DNA from: Rhodococcus tukisamuensis NBRC 100609 | GTDB lineage: Bacteria > Actinomycetota > Actinomycetes > Mycobacteriales > Mycobacteriaceae | DNA: 64,000 nucleotides | Direction: 5' to 3' | Assembly (NCBI RefSeq): GCF_001894985.1 | Contig: NZ_BCXG01000003.1 | Coordinates: 269,207-333,206 of the forward strand | In this document: positions 53,309-61,801 of the stretch, piece by piece | Layout: the number at the start of each line of letters is the position of its first letter | How positions within the stretch are numbered: position 1 is the stretch's first letter | The notes under the pieces: generated by a model | Told to the model about the DNA's origin: nothing | Database searches by the model: none | Seen by the model: only the letters and a program-made list of their open reading frames with translations | Translations under genes and position numbers: made by a program

Positions 53309-54475
53309 TCAGACCATGTTGTCCTCGACCGGCAGTCCGAACGCGCCTCGCCCGTAGAGTTCGAGCGCGCGCTCGGTGTCGTTGGCGACGTGCACGCCGC
53401 CGGCATGGGCGTCGCGCCACGCCCGCTCGATCGGGTTGCCCCGGTCCAGGGACTGACCGCCCGCGGTCTTGAACAGCTTCTCCATGGCGTCGAGGGCACG
53501 CTCGGTGCCGAGCACCTGGTCGCGCCGCGCCCGCAGCCGCAGCCGCATCGGGATCTCCTCGCCGGCGGCCGCCGCGCCGTACAGCGCCCGGATGTTGCGG
53601 TCCATCTGCAGGATCGAGGCGTCGATCTCGGAGGCCGCCCGGGCCACCGTCACCTGCGCGTACCTGGTCTCGGCGAACCGGCCGCCGCCCAGGCTCAGCC
53701 GCACCCGGTCCCGCATGGTCGCCAGGTACGTCTCATAGCAGCCGGCCACCACCCCGACCACCGGCGAGGCGATCGCCGTGGTGAACACCGCCGCGAACGG
53801 GATCCGGTACAGCGGGCCGGTGTTGACCTCCTGGCCCGGCCCACGCAGCTGCGAGAACTCGAAGTTGCGCATCACCCGGTGTGACGGCACGAACACCGAA
53901 TCGACCGCGATCTCGTTGCTGCCGGTGCCCCGTAGTCCGACCGTGTCCCAGATGTCGCGGATCTCGTAGTCCGCGCGCGGCACCAACATGGTGGTGAAGT
54001 CGACCGTCTCGCCGTTCGCCCCGACCAGCACGCCTCCCAGCAACGCCCAGTCCGCATGGTCCACGCCGGAGGAGAACCGCCACACCCCGGAGACCTCGTA
54101 CCCTCCGGCGACCGGCCTCATCGTGCCGACCGGGGCGTACGACGAACAGATCAGGGTGTCCGGGTTCTCGCCCCACACCTCCGCCTGCGCGCGATCCGGG
54201 TAGAGCGCGAGATGCCACGGGTGCACGCCGAGCACGGAGGCCACCCAGCCGGTGGACCCGCAGGCGCCGGACAACGCGCGGACCGTCTCGAAGAAGTGGA
54301 CCGGATCGGACTCGGTGCCGCCGTACCGAACCGGCTGCAACATTCGAAACACGCCGGCGTCGGTCAGTGCGCGAATGGTCTGTACGGGGATCCGCCGGGC
54401 TTCTTCCGTTGCCCTGGCGTCATCCGCGATGCCCGGAAGAAGGTCACGAACAGCCTCGAGAACCTCGTTGTCCAT
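53309..54475 (-). CDS. Flavin-dependent monooxygenase oxygenase subunit, HsaA-like
   Basis: A 388-residue acyl-CoA-dehydrogenase-fold monooxygenase. GACGSTGWVASVLGVHPWHL, ICSSYAPVGTMRPVAGGYEV, GLRGTGSNEIAVDSVFVP, RLRLRARRDQV and FWRDAHAG-like AWRDAHAGGVHVAND match HsaA, the oxygenase that 4-hydroxylates 3-HSA using FMNH2 from HsaB. No hsaB, hsaC or hsaD is nearby, so a reductase must come from elsewhere, or the substrate is another phenolic ring. TAAGAT lies eight bases before ATG 54475, suggesting a leaderless mRNA. It is divergent from kshA. Confidence 0.87.
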   Translation of the reverse strand: MDNEVLEAVRDLLPGIADDARATEEARRIPVQTIRALTDAGVFRMLQPVRYGGTESDPVHFFETVRALSGACGSTGWVASVLGVHPWHLALYPDRAQAEVWGENPDTLICSSYAPVGTMRPVAGGYEVSGVWRFSSGVDHADWALLGGVLVGANGETVDFTTMLVPRADYEIRDIWDTVGLRGTGSNEIAVDSVFVPSHRVMRNFEFSQLRGPGQEVNTGPLYRIPFAAVFTTAIASPVVGVVAGCYETYLATMRDRVRLSLGGGRFAETRYAQVTVARAASEIDASILQMDRNIRALYGAAAAGEEIPMRLRLRARRDQVLGTERALDAMEKLFKTAGGQSLDRGNPIERAWRDAHAGGVHVANDTERALELYGRGAFGLPVEDNMV

Positions 54476-54483
54476 GTCAACAG

Positions 54484-54489
54484 ATCTTA
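54484..54489 (-). promoter_or_regulatory. Leaderless -10 box of HsaA-like gene
   Basis: TAAGAT on the minus strand, eight bases before ATG 54475, with no ribosome binding site between. It belongs to the 176-base divergent region shared with kshA. Confidence 0.45.
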
Positions 54490-54640
54490 TCGGCGACCCC
54501 GGCGCGCCCGAACGGCGCACTCGGTCAGGAGGTCCCGGCCAGTGAGATCGGGCGAAAACCCCGTGACCGCCCTCACTAGCGTCGCCGACAACGATCGCCA
54601 ATGGTCTTTCGCCGCAGTCCAGGCGGCATCGCTCGAAGGG

Positions 54641-54655
54641 ATGGAACAACCGTGA
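54641..54655 (+). CDS. Four-codon leader frame overlapping kshA start
   Basis: ATG-GAA-CAA-CCG-TGA encodes MEQP and its TGA overlaps the kshA GTG (GTGA). GAAGGG sits immediately upstream, better placed for this ATG than for the GTG. Translation of kshA may therefore depend on termination-reinitiation; expression of the peptide is unproven. Confidence 0.35.
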   Translation: MEQP

Positions 54656-55812
54656 CCACCACGCAGTCCGCAGACGATGAGATCCGCGTCATCGACGCCG
54701 GCGCCGCACCGAGCAGGTTTGCGCGAGGCTGGCACTGCCTCGGCCTCGCCAAGGACTTCCGCGACGGCAAGCCGCACGGCGTCGAGGCCTTCGGCGGCAA
54801 GCTGGTGGTCTTCGAGGACAGCGAGGGCAAGCTCAGCGCCCTCGACTCGTACTGCCGCCACATGGGTGGCGACCTCAGCCAGGGCAGCATCAAGGACGGT
54901 TCCGTCGCCTGCCCGTTCCACGACTGGCGCTGGGGCGGCAAGGGCAAGTGCACCGGCATCCCCTACGCCCGCCGCGTCCCGCCGCTGGCGCGCACCCGAT
55001 CCTGGACCACCCTCGAGCAGGACGGCCTGCTGTTCGTCTGGCACGACTCCGAGGGCAAGGCCCCGGGCGAGCAGGACATGTACATCCCCCGGATCGAGGG
55101 CGCGCTGTCCGACGAATGGTCCGACTGGGTCTGGTACACCACCGAGGTCGACACCAACTGCCGCGAGATCGTCGACAACATCGTCGACATGGCGCACTTC
55201 TTCTACGTGCACTACTCGTTCCCGACGTACTTCAAGAACGTCTTCGAGGGCCAGGTCGCGAGCCAGTTCATGCGCGGCACCGCCCGCGAGGACGCCCGCC
55301 CGCACGCCGCCGGCACCCCCAAGATGGTCGGCAGCCACTCGGACGCGTCCTATTTCGGTCCGTCGTTCATGATCGACGACCTGACCTACGAGTACGAGGA
55401 CCACAACGTCGAGTCCGTTCTCCTCAACTGCCACTACCCTGTCAGCCCCGACAAGTTCGTGCTGATGTACGGCATCATCGTCAAGAAGTCCGAGAAGTTC
55501 CAGGGCGAGGCGGCCGCGGAGATGGCCGCCAACTTCGGCACCTTCATCGCCAAGGGCTTCGAGCAGGACATCGAGATCTGGAAGAACAAGACCCGTATCG
55601 AGAACCCGCTCCTGTGCGAGGAGGACGGCCCGGTCTACCAGCTGCGCCGCTGGTACGAGCAGTTCTACGTGGACGCCGCCGACGTGCAGCCGGAGATGGT
55701 GGAAAGGTTCGAACACGAGATGGACACCTCCAAGGCCGTCGCGTCGTGGCGCAAGGAAGTGGACGCGAACCTCGAGCAGAAGGCACGGGAGAATGCAGCC
55801 GCTGGCGTGTGA
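54652..55812 (+). CDS. kshA: 3-ketosteroid 9-alpha-hydroxylase oxygenase (Rieske)
   Basis: A 386-residue Rieske oxygenase. The [2Fe-2S] ligands are Cys68/His70 in CRHMGGDLSQG and Cys87/His90 in CPFHDWRWGG. The mononuclear iron site has His182 and His187 in DMAHFFYVH. SRSDASYFGPSF-like GSHSDASYFGPSFMIDD, and RRWYEQFYVD are hallmarks of KshA. It hydroxylates C9 of androstenedione-type 3-ketosteroids; with KstD this opens ring B. The reductase KshB is not in the window. GTG 54652 is the start implied by homology; the in-frame upstream ATG at 54601 has no support. Confidence 0.95.
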   Translation: MTTTQSADDEIRVIDAGAAPSRFARGWHCLGLAKDFRDGKPHGVEAFGGKLVVFEDSEGKLSALDSYCRHMGGDLSQGSIKDGSVACPFHDWRWGGKGKCTGIPYARRVPPLARTRSWTTLEQDGLLFVWHDSEGKAPGEQDMYIPRIEGALSDEWSDWVWYTTEVDTNCREIVDNIVDMAHFFYVHYSFPTYFKNVFEGQVASQFMRGTAREDARPHAAGTPKMVGSHSDASYFGPSFMIDDLTYEYEDHNVESVLLNCHYPVSPDKFVLMYGIIVKKSEKFQGEAAAEMAANFGTFIAKGFEQDIEIWKNKTRIENPLLCEEDGPVYQLRRWYEQFYVDAADVQPEMVERFEHEMDTSKAVASWRKEVDANLEQKARENAAAGV

Positions 55813-56056
55813 GCGGTGCGGGGCCTGTGTGCAGGTCCAGAAGCACAGCTGGGAACACACCGCGGTGCAGTGGAACGAGGCCGCCCAGCAGTCGTGCCGG
55901 GAGATCCACTCCTGGGAAGGCCGGGAAGGCCGTCCGGGCGCGCCGGTGATGCGGTGTGAGTCGCTGACCGCGTCGATCCACACCGCGGCGGTCGAGGGTC
56001 GACTCGCCGTCACCGACGAGGACCCCGTGCCCACCCCCCAGATCGCCGACCACTGA
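55793..56056 (+). CDS. Small Cys-motif protein following kshA
   Basis: An 87-residue protein whose ATG at 55793 overlaps the last 20 bases of kshA in another frame. It begins PLACERCGACVQVQKHSWEHTAVQW and has further Cys at CREIHSW and MRCESL. A CxxC plus scattered Cys/His suggests metal binding or a ferredoxin-accessory role, but I do not recognise a characterised family. Similar short proteins after kshA are, to my recollection, common in rhodococci and mycobacteria. Frame, overlap and conservation support it being real. Confidence 0.75.
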   Translation: MQPLACERCGACVQVQKHSWEHTAVQWNEAAQQSCREIHSWEGREGRPGAPVMRCESLTASIHTAAVEGRLAVTDEDPVPTPQIADH

Positions 56057-56070
56057 CGAAAAGGACCGAC

Positions 56071-56862
56071 ATGATCGACAAGAACCAGTACGGCCCGTGG
56101 GCCGTCATCGCCGGCGGCTCCGAGGGCGTCGGTGCGGCCTTCGCCGACGAGCTGGCGCAGGCCGGCCTGAACCTCGTGCTGATCGCCCGCAAGCCGGGCC
56201 CGCTCGAGGAGACCGCGGAGAAGGTCCGCGCGCACGGGGTGGAGGTCCGGACGCTGTCGCTGGACCTGCTGGCCGCCGACGCGATGGATCAGGTCCGGGC
56301 CGCGACCGACGACGTCGAGGTCGGCCTGATGATCTTCAACGCCGGCGCGAACAGCTACGGTCACGAGTTCGTCACCGGCGACCTCGACGGTTTCCGTGGC
56401 GTCATCGACCTGAACATCACCCGCCAGCTCGAACTCTCGCACCACTTCGGCGCGAGGATGAAGGACCGCGGTCGCGGCGGCGTCATGCTGCTCGGCTCGC
56501 TGGCCGGCTACATGGGCTCCGAGCACCAGAGCATCTACGCGGCGTCGAAGGCGTTCAGCCGGGTGTTCGCGGAGAGCCTGTGGCTCGAGCTCGAGCCGCA
56601 CGGCGTGCATGTCGTCGAGCTGATCCTCGGCGTCACCCGCACCCCGGCGATGGTGCGCGCGGGCCTGAACTTCGACATCCCGGGCATGCTCGTCGCCGAG
56701 CCCGAGGACGTCGCCCGGGAAGGCCTCGAGCACCTGGCCGACGGCCCGGTGTGGGTGGCCGGCGGCAACTACGAGGCCGCCGAGAAGCGCAGCGGCTTCC
56801 CGCGTGACCGGATGGTCAAGGGCGCGGCCGAGGCCATGCGCAAGCTGCTCAACCGCAAGTAG
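56071..56862 (+). CDS. Short-chain dehydrogenase/reductase
   Basis: A 263-residue SDR with a modified cofactor loop GGSEGVG at 15-21, FNAGAN at 89-94 in place of NNAG, and catalytic Tyr156/Lys160 in YAASK. It resembles the divergent 17-beta-hydroxysteroid dehydrogenase/ketoreductase-like group. It starts 14 bases after the Cys-motif protein in the kshA operon, so oxidation or reduction of a steroid hydroxyl/keto group is plausible. A strong terminator follows. Confidence 0.87.
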   Translation: MIDKNQYGPWAVIAGGSEGVGAAFADELAQAGLNLVLIARKPGPLEETAEKVRAHGVEVRTLSLDLLAADAMDQVRAATDDVEVGLMIFNAGANSYGHEFVTGDLDGFRGVIDLNITRQLELSHHFGARMKDRGRGGVMLLGSLAGYMGSEHQSIYAASKAFSRVFAESLWLELEPHGVHVVELILGVTRTPAMVRAGLNFDIPGMLVAEPEDVAREGLEHLADGPVWVAGGNYEAAEKRSGFPRDRMVKGAAEAMRKLLNRK

Positions 56863-56884
56863 CACCCCCGAACCGCCTGGATCA

Positions 56885-56923
56885 GATCGTGGCCGCACCC
56901 CCCTACCGGGTGCGGCCACGATC
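56885..56923. terminator. Bidirectional terminator, perfect 16-base-pair stem
   Basis: GATCGTGGCCGCACCC (56885-56900) pairs with 56908-56923 around a seven-base loop. It lies between the convergent SDR and VOC genes. Confidence 0.88.
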
Positions 56924-56947
56924 GTCTGCGGCCACCACCGGGCCGCT

Positions 56948-57316
56948 CTACGGCCTGGTGAGGATCTCCATGAAGTGGCCCGACGGGTCCTCGAAGTAGA
57001 CGCCGCGGCCCCCGTTGTGGGTGTTGACCTCCCCGCGCACCGACCGCCGCGGGTCGGCCCAGTGTTCGAGACCGCGCTCCACGATCCGGCCGTAGACGGC
57101 GTCGAACTGGTCCTCGCTGACGTGGAAGGCATAGTGCTGGGACTGCACCTCGTCGAGCGGACCGTCGAAGTCCAGGGTGACGTCGTTGTCGAGGCGCACC
57201 GAGAGGAACACCCCGGTCGGCACCGCGTCCGGAAGCCCGAACAGGTCGGTGAAGAACGCCGCCGAACGGTCTCGGTCCTTCGCGTAGACGATCGTGTGGT
57301 TGAACGAGGTGGACAT
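56948..57316 (-). CDS. VOC (glyoxalase/bleomycin resistance) family protein
   Basis: A 122-residue vicinal-oxygen-chelate protein with the paired betaalphabetabetabeta modules: FNHTIVYAKDRDRSAAFFTDLFG and HYAFHVSEDQFDAVYGRIVERG, ending VYFEDPSGHFMEIL. Metal-ligand positions His and Glu (HFMEIL) are present. The family includes glyoxalases, extradiol dioxygenases, isomerases and resistance proteins. Only the fold is clear. ATG 57316 has AGGGGG upstream. It is divergent from the mycolyltransferase-like gene. Confidence 0.88.
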   Translation of the reverse strand: MSTSFNHTIVYAKDRDRSAAFFTDLFGLPDAVPTGVFLSVRLDNDVTLDFDGPLDEVQSQHYAFHVSEDQFDAVYGRIVERGLEHWADPRRSVRGEVNTHNGGRGVYFEDPSGHFMEILTRP

Positions 57317-57490
57317 GGCGGCCCCCTGTCGGTGCGACGGTGCCTCCAGCGTGCCGCGCGCGCCGGGCGGCGGCAACCGCGACCGTGTCCGGTCACACAA
57401 ACGCAGTTCGTCGGATTTGTCGTGGTACCCGGGGTGGCCACGGTACGTTCGGGCCAATCAACTTGGATCTTTCGTGGGGGAAGTTCTGTC

Positions 57491-58639
57491 ATGTGGAGTT
57501 CAGTCTCGGGGCGCTCGGTGCGCCGCACCCTTCAAACGGGGATCCTCGGCATCTCGGTCGCGTCGCTCGTCGCGCTGCCGATGGGTCCCGCGGCGGCCGC
57601 GTCCGACACCGGGAGCGCCGGCAGTTCGAGCGGCAGCCTCGGCAGCGTGTTCGGGAGTTCCGACGGGGGCAGTGTCACTGCCGGGTCGACGATTCCCGGT
57701 CCGCTCCAGAACGAGCACCCGCCACTGCCCGCGCTCCGCGACGACATCACCGTCGCGGCGATCGTCGGGGAAGAAAAGAAATCCGATCAGATGGTCCGAT
57801 TCACCGTGGCCTCGCCGGCGATGCGCCGCGACATCGGGGTGGAAGTCGTCCTGCCGAAGGACGACTCCGTGCCCCGACCGTCGATCTATGCGCTCGAGGG
57901 CGTGGACGCGGGGGAGGACAGCAGCGGTTGGGTCTGCTGCGGCGGCGCTCCGCAGTTCTTCGCGGACAAGAACGTCAACCTCGTGATGATCAACGGCGGC
58001 GTGTCCGGCATGTACACCGACTGGGACAGAATCGATCCGAGTGTCGGCCTGCACAAGTGGGAAACCTTCATCACCAAGGAACTACCGCCGTTGCTCGACG
58101 CGCGGCTGAAGACCAACGGCGTCAAGTCGCTGATGGGCGCCTCCATGGGGGCGCAGGGCGCGATGATGCTCGCCCATCGGTACCCCGAGATGTACCGCGG
58201 CATTGCGGTGTTCAGCGGCTGCTACTCGACTAAGGACGACGCGGGACGCCTCAGTGTGCAGGCGACGGTGTCCTCTCGGGGCGGCGACCCTGCAAACCTC
58301 TGGGGCGAGGTCGGCGGACCGCGATGGACCGAACACGACTCGGTACGCAACGCGGAAGCACTGCGAGGCAAGGACATCTACGTCTCGGTTGCGTCGGGAG
58401 CGCCGGGTCGGTACGAGACCCCCGACATCGCCAACTACACCGAACGGGTGGTGGTGGGCGGATCCATCGAGGCGATGGCGAACGTCTGCACCCGCAAACT
58501 GCAGTCCGAACTGAAGGACCTGCGCATTCCGGCAACCTTCGACTTCGAGGCGACGGGCACCCACGCCTGGGCCTACTGGGTGGACCAGTTGCCCAAGGCC
58601 TGGCCGACGCTGGCCCGCTCGCTCGGCCTGCCCGCCTGA
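57491..58639 (+). CDS. Secreted mycolyltransferase/esterase (antigen 85 family)
   Basis: A 382-residue exported alpha/beta hydrolase. The signal peptide has RSVRRTLQTGILGISVASLVALPMG and cleavage near AAAAS, followed by a Ser/Gly-rich linker. The catalytic Ser is in GASMGAQGAM and the His in TGTHAWAYWVDQLP, close to Ag85's GTHSWEYW. Family members transfer mycolic acids between trehalose esters and arabinogalactan in the outer envelope of mycolata; some are plain esterases. GGGGGAAG precedes ATG 57491. This is the best single pointer to a mycolic-acid bacterium. Confidence 0.9.
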   Translation: MWSSVSGRSVRRTLQTGILGISVASLVALPMGPAAAASDTGSAGSSSGSLGSVFGSSDGGSVTAGSTIPGPLQNEHPPLPALRDDITVAAIVGEEKKSDQMVRFTVASPAMRRDIGVEVVLPKDDSVPRPSIYALEGVDAGEDSSGWVCCGGAPQFFADKNVNLVMINGGVSGMYTDWDRIDPSVGLHKWETFITKELPPLLDARLKTNGVKSLMGASMGAQGAMMLAHRYPEMYRGIAVFSGCYSTKDDAGRLSVQATVSSRGGDPANLWGEVGGPRWTEHDSVRNAEALRGKDIYVSVASGAPGRYETPDIANYTERVVVGGSIEAMANVCTRKLQSELKDLRIPATFDFEATGTHAWAYWVDQLPKAWPTLARSLGLPA

Positions 58640-58656
58640 CCGAGAACCCGAACGCG

Positions 58657-58692
58657 CCTGTGGCCGCACTCCTCACGGGGGTGCGGCCACAG
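58657..58692. terminator. Bidirectional terminator, perfect 12-base-pair stem
   Basis: CTGTGGCCGCAC (58657-58668) with GTGCGGCCACAG (58681-58692), twelve-base loop, between convergent genes. Confidence 0.82.
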
Positions 58693-58697
58693 CGTTG

Positions 58698-59429
58698 TCA
58701 GCGGTAGTCGGGATTGGCGAAGCTCGGGTGGCAGCCCGCGTCCCACAGCGAGCGCTGATTCCCGTACGCGGGAATTCCGCCCTCGCGGCGGAGCATCGCC
58801 GCCAGGTGCATCAGGTTGTACGTCATGAATGTCGTGTTGCGATTGGTGAAGTCGTTGTCGGGTCCACCCGAACCCTCGTCGAGGTAGGACGGCCCCGGAC
58901 CGGCCTCCCCGATCCAGCCGGCATCGGCCTGTGGCGGGATCACGTAGCCCAGGTGCTGCAGGCTGTAGAGCACGTTCATCGCGCAGTGCTTGACGCCGTC
59001 CTCGTTCCCGGTGAACAGGGCGCCGGCCACCCGCCCGTAGTACGCGTACTGCCCCTTGTCGTTGAGGATCGACGAGCACCCGTACAGCCGCTCGATCACC
59101 CTCTTCATCACGGAGCTGTTGTCTCCCAGCCAGATCGGTCCGGCCAGCACCAGGATGTCCGCGGCCACGATCCGCTCGTAGAGCCGAGGCCACTCGTCAC
59201 TCGGCCAGCCGTGTTCCGTCATGTCGGGGTAGACGCCGGTCGCGATGTCGTGGTCGACCGCCCTGATCTGGTCCACCGCCACCCCGGCGCCACGCATCAA
59301 CTCGACGCTGCGGTCGATCAGCCCCTGCGTGTGGCTGCGCTCCGGGGACCGCTTCAACGTGCAGTTCACGTAGACCGCCAGCACCCCCTCGAAACTGGGT
59401 GCCGGATCCGATACGGACGGACTGGCCAT
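58698..59429 (-). CDS. Flavodoxin-fold NAD(P)H-dependent oxidoreductase
   Basis: A 243-residue flavodoxin-like protein. VLAVYVNCTLKRSPERSHTQ forms the FMN phosphate loop, ADILVLAGPIWLGDNSSVMKRVIERL the second FMN contact, and GKQYAYYG-like GQYAYYGRVAGALFTGNEDG the third, as in NADPH-dependent FMN reductase/quinone reductase families. It likely reduces quinones or nitroaromatics, or supplies FMNH2. An FMN reductase could serve the HsaA-like oxygenase nearby, but its position gives no proof. GGGAGGAG precedes ATG 59429. Confidence 0.85.
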   Translation of the reverse strand: MASPSVSDPAPSFEGVLAVYVNCTLKRSPERSHTQGLIDRSVELMRGAGVAVDQIRAVDHDIATGVYPDMTEHGWPSDEWPRLYERIVAADILVLAGPIWLGDNSSVMKRVIERLYGCSSILNDKGQYAYYGRVAGALFTGNEDGVKHCAMNVLYSLQHLGYVIPPQADAGWIGEAGPGPSYLDEGSGGPDNDFTNRNTTFMTYNLMHLAAMLRREGGIPAYGNQRSLWDAGCHPSFANPDYR

Positions 59430-59497
59430 GTCGAGACTCCTCCCAGAGGTGGACCCGACTCCTCACGATATGCGCCGGCGCTGCCGGAGAGAAGGCC

Positions 59498-60115
59498 TCA
59501 CCCTCCCGGCGCGCCAACCGATCCGGCCAGGATCTCGGCCGGCCGCGCGGCGTGGCGGACCAGATCCCCGAGCAGCTCACGCCCCTGCGGAAGCGGGCCG
59601 TGCCCGGATGCGGGATCGAGATGGCCCACCTCGCCCAGCACCACCAGCCGGCTACCCCAGTCACGCGCCATCCCGACGACGCGCCCGTACGCCGCGAGCG
59701 GATCGTTGGTACTGGCCGCCACCAGGGACGGGAAGGGCAGGCGTTCACGCGGTGTGGGCACCCAGCCGTTGTCCGACAACGCCTCCGGGCTCGGATGGCC
59801 CGCGGGCAGGGGTACGTCCGGGTCCGGAGGACACACCAGCAGCGCGCCCTGAATCGGCCGAGAATGCCGCTGCGCCCAGTGCACGGCGATCAGCGCACCC
59901 GCGCTGTGCGCGACCAGGAACACCGGACCGGACAACCCGGCCAGCACCTTGTCGAGGGCGGCAACCCGCGCGTCCCGGCTCAGACCGTCCCGCACGAGCG
60001 GAGGTACCGTGACCACGCCGTCCAACTCCGTCGCCAGCAGGGCCTGCCAGTGATCCGCCACGTGGCCCCGTAGTCCGGGGACCATCACGAACGTCGGCGG
60101 CTTGGCGTCCGCCAT
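59498..60115 (-). CDS. Small alpha/beta hydrolase (RBBP9/YdeN type)
   Basis: A 205-residue serine hydrolase. PTFVMVPGLRGHVADHWQ opens the fold, the nucleophile is in VFLVAHSAGALIAVHW, Asp in AASTNDPLAAYGR, and His in VVLGEVGHLDPASGHG. The RBBP9/YdeN family has esterase activity of unknown physiological substrate. ATG 60115 is adopted from homology; in-frame GTG 60133 is possible. It follows an MFS gene by 20 bases and may release a product of the imported compound. Confidence 0.85.
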   Translation of the reverse strand: MADAKPPTFVMVPGLRGHVADHWQALLATELDGVVTVPPLVRDGLSRDARVAALDKVLAGLSGPVFLVAHSAGALIAVHWAQRHSRPIQGALLVCPPDPDVPLPAGHPSPEALSDNGWVPTPRERLPFPSLVAASTNDPLAAYGRVVGMARDWGSRLVVLGEVGHLDPASGHGPLPQGRELLGDLVRHAARPAEILAGSVGAPGG

Positions 60116-60135
60116 CGTCAACGCCGGTTCCACCC

Positions 60136-61455
60136 TCAGTGCGATGAACGTGCCGACAGTTCCGCGAGGATGCGCAGGCCTGCGGGATAGGTCTTCTTGC
60201 CGACCACCAGCACGGCAATCGCCAGCAGGTAGACCAGCGCGGCGAGCTGCAGGCCCGAGGCCAGCCCGAATCGGTCGGCCAGCATCCCGACGATCATGGG
60301 ACCCAGCGCCAGCCCCAGCAGGCTGTTGGCCAGCGTCAGCGTGCCAAGTCCCGTGGCCCGCACCGATGCGTGAGTCAGACTGGCAACCATGGCGGTCGCC
60401 GGACCGGAGGAGCCCGCCGAGAAGAATGCGCCGACCGCCATCAGTCCGAGCTGGACCGGACCGTTGTCGATGCCGAAGGCGATGCCGAACGAGGTCATCG
60501 AGATGAGGCAGTAGGCGATGGCACTGGTCCACTTGCGGCCGCCGTCGAACTTGCTGACCCGGTCGGTGATCATCCCGCACAGCACCATGCCGACGCCGAT
60601 GAACAGGACGAAGAACGAGGCGACCGCGCCTGCCCTGTCGGGCTCCATGCCGTAGTAGCGGTTGAAGAAGCTGGGCAGCCACGCCAACAGACTGGCGGAC
60701 ATGAACAGCTGCAGGCCGCTGCCCGCGTAGGCGCACAGCACCGCGGTGCTGCTGAACAGGCTCCGGAACGGGGCTCGGTAGCCGGGCTGCGCCTCGACAC
60801 CCTCCTCCGGCTCGTCGGTCGAGTACCGCCCGAGCCTCTCCTCGGTGACGGCGGCCCGGAAGGCCGCGGCCAGGACGAGACCGAGCACCGCCATCGCGAC
60901 GAACGACCAGCGCCAACCGAACTGGACGGCGATGAACCCGCCGAGGCCGACTCCCACCACCGAGCCGAACGAGCCGCCGGCCATGAAGGCGCCGCCGATA
61001 CTCGACCGCATGTGCGGCGCGAAGACACACATCACCAGGGCAATGCCGACACTGCCGTAGGCGGCCTCGCCGATGCCGACCAGGAACCGGGCGCCGAGCA
61101 TCTGCCCGTAGCTGGTGGCGATCGCGCACAGCAGAGTCGCCAGGCTCCACAGCACCGCCATCAACACCAGGCTCTTCACCCGCCCCCAACGGTCGGCCAG
61201 GATCGAGATCGGCAGCGTCAGCAGCCCGACCATCAGCGCCACCACGCTGGTGAGCGATGCCAGTTGCGAATCCGAGAGCGCCCACTCGGTCTTCAGGTAG
61301 GGGAAGACCGCACTGAGGACCTGCCGGGACATGTAGTCCGACAGCAGCAAACCGAACGCCAGGATGAACACGATCCAGGGATAGAACCGGGACCTGGGCC
61401 GATCGGTCTTGCGATCGGCGTCGGGTATTTCCGGCGCGGCAGTGCTCAGAGTCAC
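60136..61455 (-). CDS. MFS transporter
   Basis: A 439-residue twelve-helix major facilitator. YPWIVFILAFGLLLSDYMSRQVLS in helix 1, ILADRWGRVKSLVLMAV motif A, GARFLVGIGEAAYGSVGIALV and GGSFGSVVGVGLGGFIAVQFGWRW are typical of the ACS/hexuronate or MFS_1 sugar-acid and aromatic-acid carriers. GTG 61455 has GAGGAGAAGCC upstream. The long 346-base upstream region suggests regulation, with repeated GGGGAC elements. It is probably co-transcribed with the alpha/beta hydrolase gene. Confidence 0.88.
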   Translation of the reverse strand: MTLSTAAPEIPDADRKTDRPRSRFYPWIVFILAFGLLLSDYMSRQVLSAVFPYLKTEWALSDSQLASLTSVVALMVGLLTLPISILADRWGRVKSLVLMAVLWSLATLLCAIATSYGQMLGARFLVGIGEAAYGSVGIALVMCVFAPHMRSSIGGAFMAGGSFGSVVGVGLGGFIAVQFGWRWSFVAMAVLGLVLAAAFRAAVTEERLGRYSTDEPEEGVEAQPGYRAPFRSLFSSTAVLCAYAGSGLQLFMSASLLAWLPSFFNRYYGMEPDRAGAVASFFVLFIGVGMVLCGMITDRVSKFDGGRKWTSAIAYCLISMTSFGIAFGIDNGPVQLGLMAVGAFFSAGSSGPATAMVASLTHASVRATGLGTLTLANSLLGLALGPMIVGMLADRFGLASGLQLAALVYLLAIAVLVVGKKTYPAGLRILAELSARSSH

Positions 61456-61801
61456 GGCTTCTCCTCTGGTCGGACTGAACGATGGTGGTGCGATCAGCCT
61501 CGGGATGGAAGCGTGATGCGGCGGTCGGCGAATCGGGCCGACCAGCGCGGGCGATCGAGATCTGCCCCATCTCCCGCGGAGCGAGCGGCACCAAAATTAA
61601 GCGCCACTCTGTGATGCGGACAACATTAGGGGCAAGAAGCGACGTGCACTTAGCGCATGGGGACGCAGCAATTACCACTTGGGGACAAATAGCGCGTAAG
61701 GCTGCTCACTTCCACGATTCGATGTAACGAAGTCGCCCGCAACCTCGGAAATCGAGGTTGCGGGCGAACTCGGATCAACGTGATGGATCGGACCGCTGGG
61801 G
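61456..61801. other. 346-base regulatory/terminator region
   Basis: It contains the MFS promoter region and the terminator of the downstream-strand quinone oxidoreductase gene (61733-61767). GGGGAC occurs at 61659-61664 and 61681-61686, 22 bases apart, flanked by TTAGCGC and ATAGCGC. The stretch is AT-richer than the surroundings. No gene is supported. Confidence 0.55.
61733..61767. terminator. Terminator, perfect 15-base-pair stem
   Basis: TCGCCCGCAACCTCG (61733-61747) pairs with CGAGGTTGCGGGCGA (61753-61767), loop GAAAT. It lies downstream of the quinone oxidoreductase gene on the minus strand. Confidence 0.88.

Noticed and set aside
54487..57528. A 1013-codon open frame on the minus strand
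   Set aside because: It is antisense to kshA, the Cys-motif protein and an SDR, all with clear motifs. Its translation is low-complexity and Arg/Pro/His-rich, as expected for a shadow frame in high-GC DNA.
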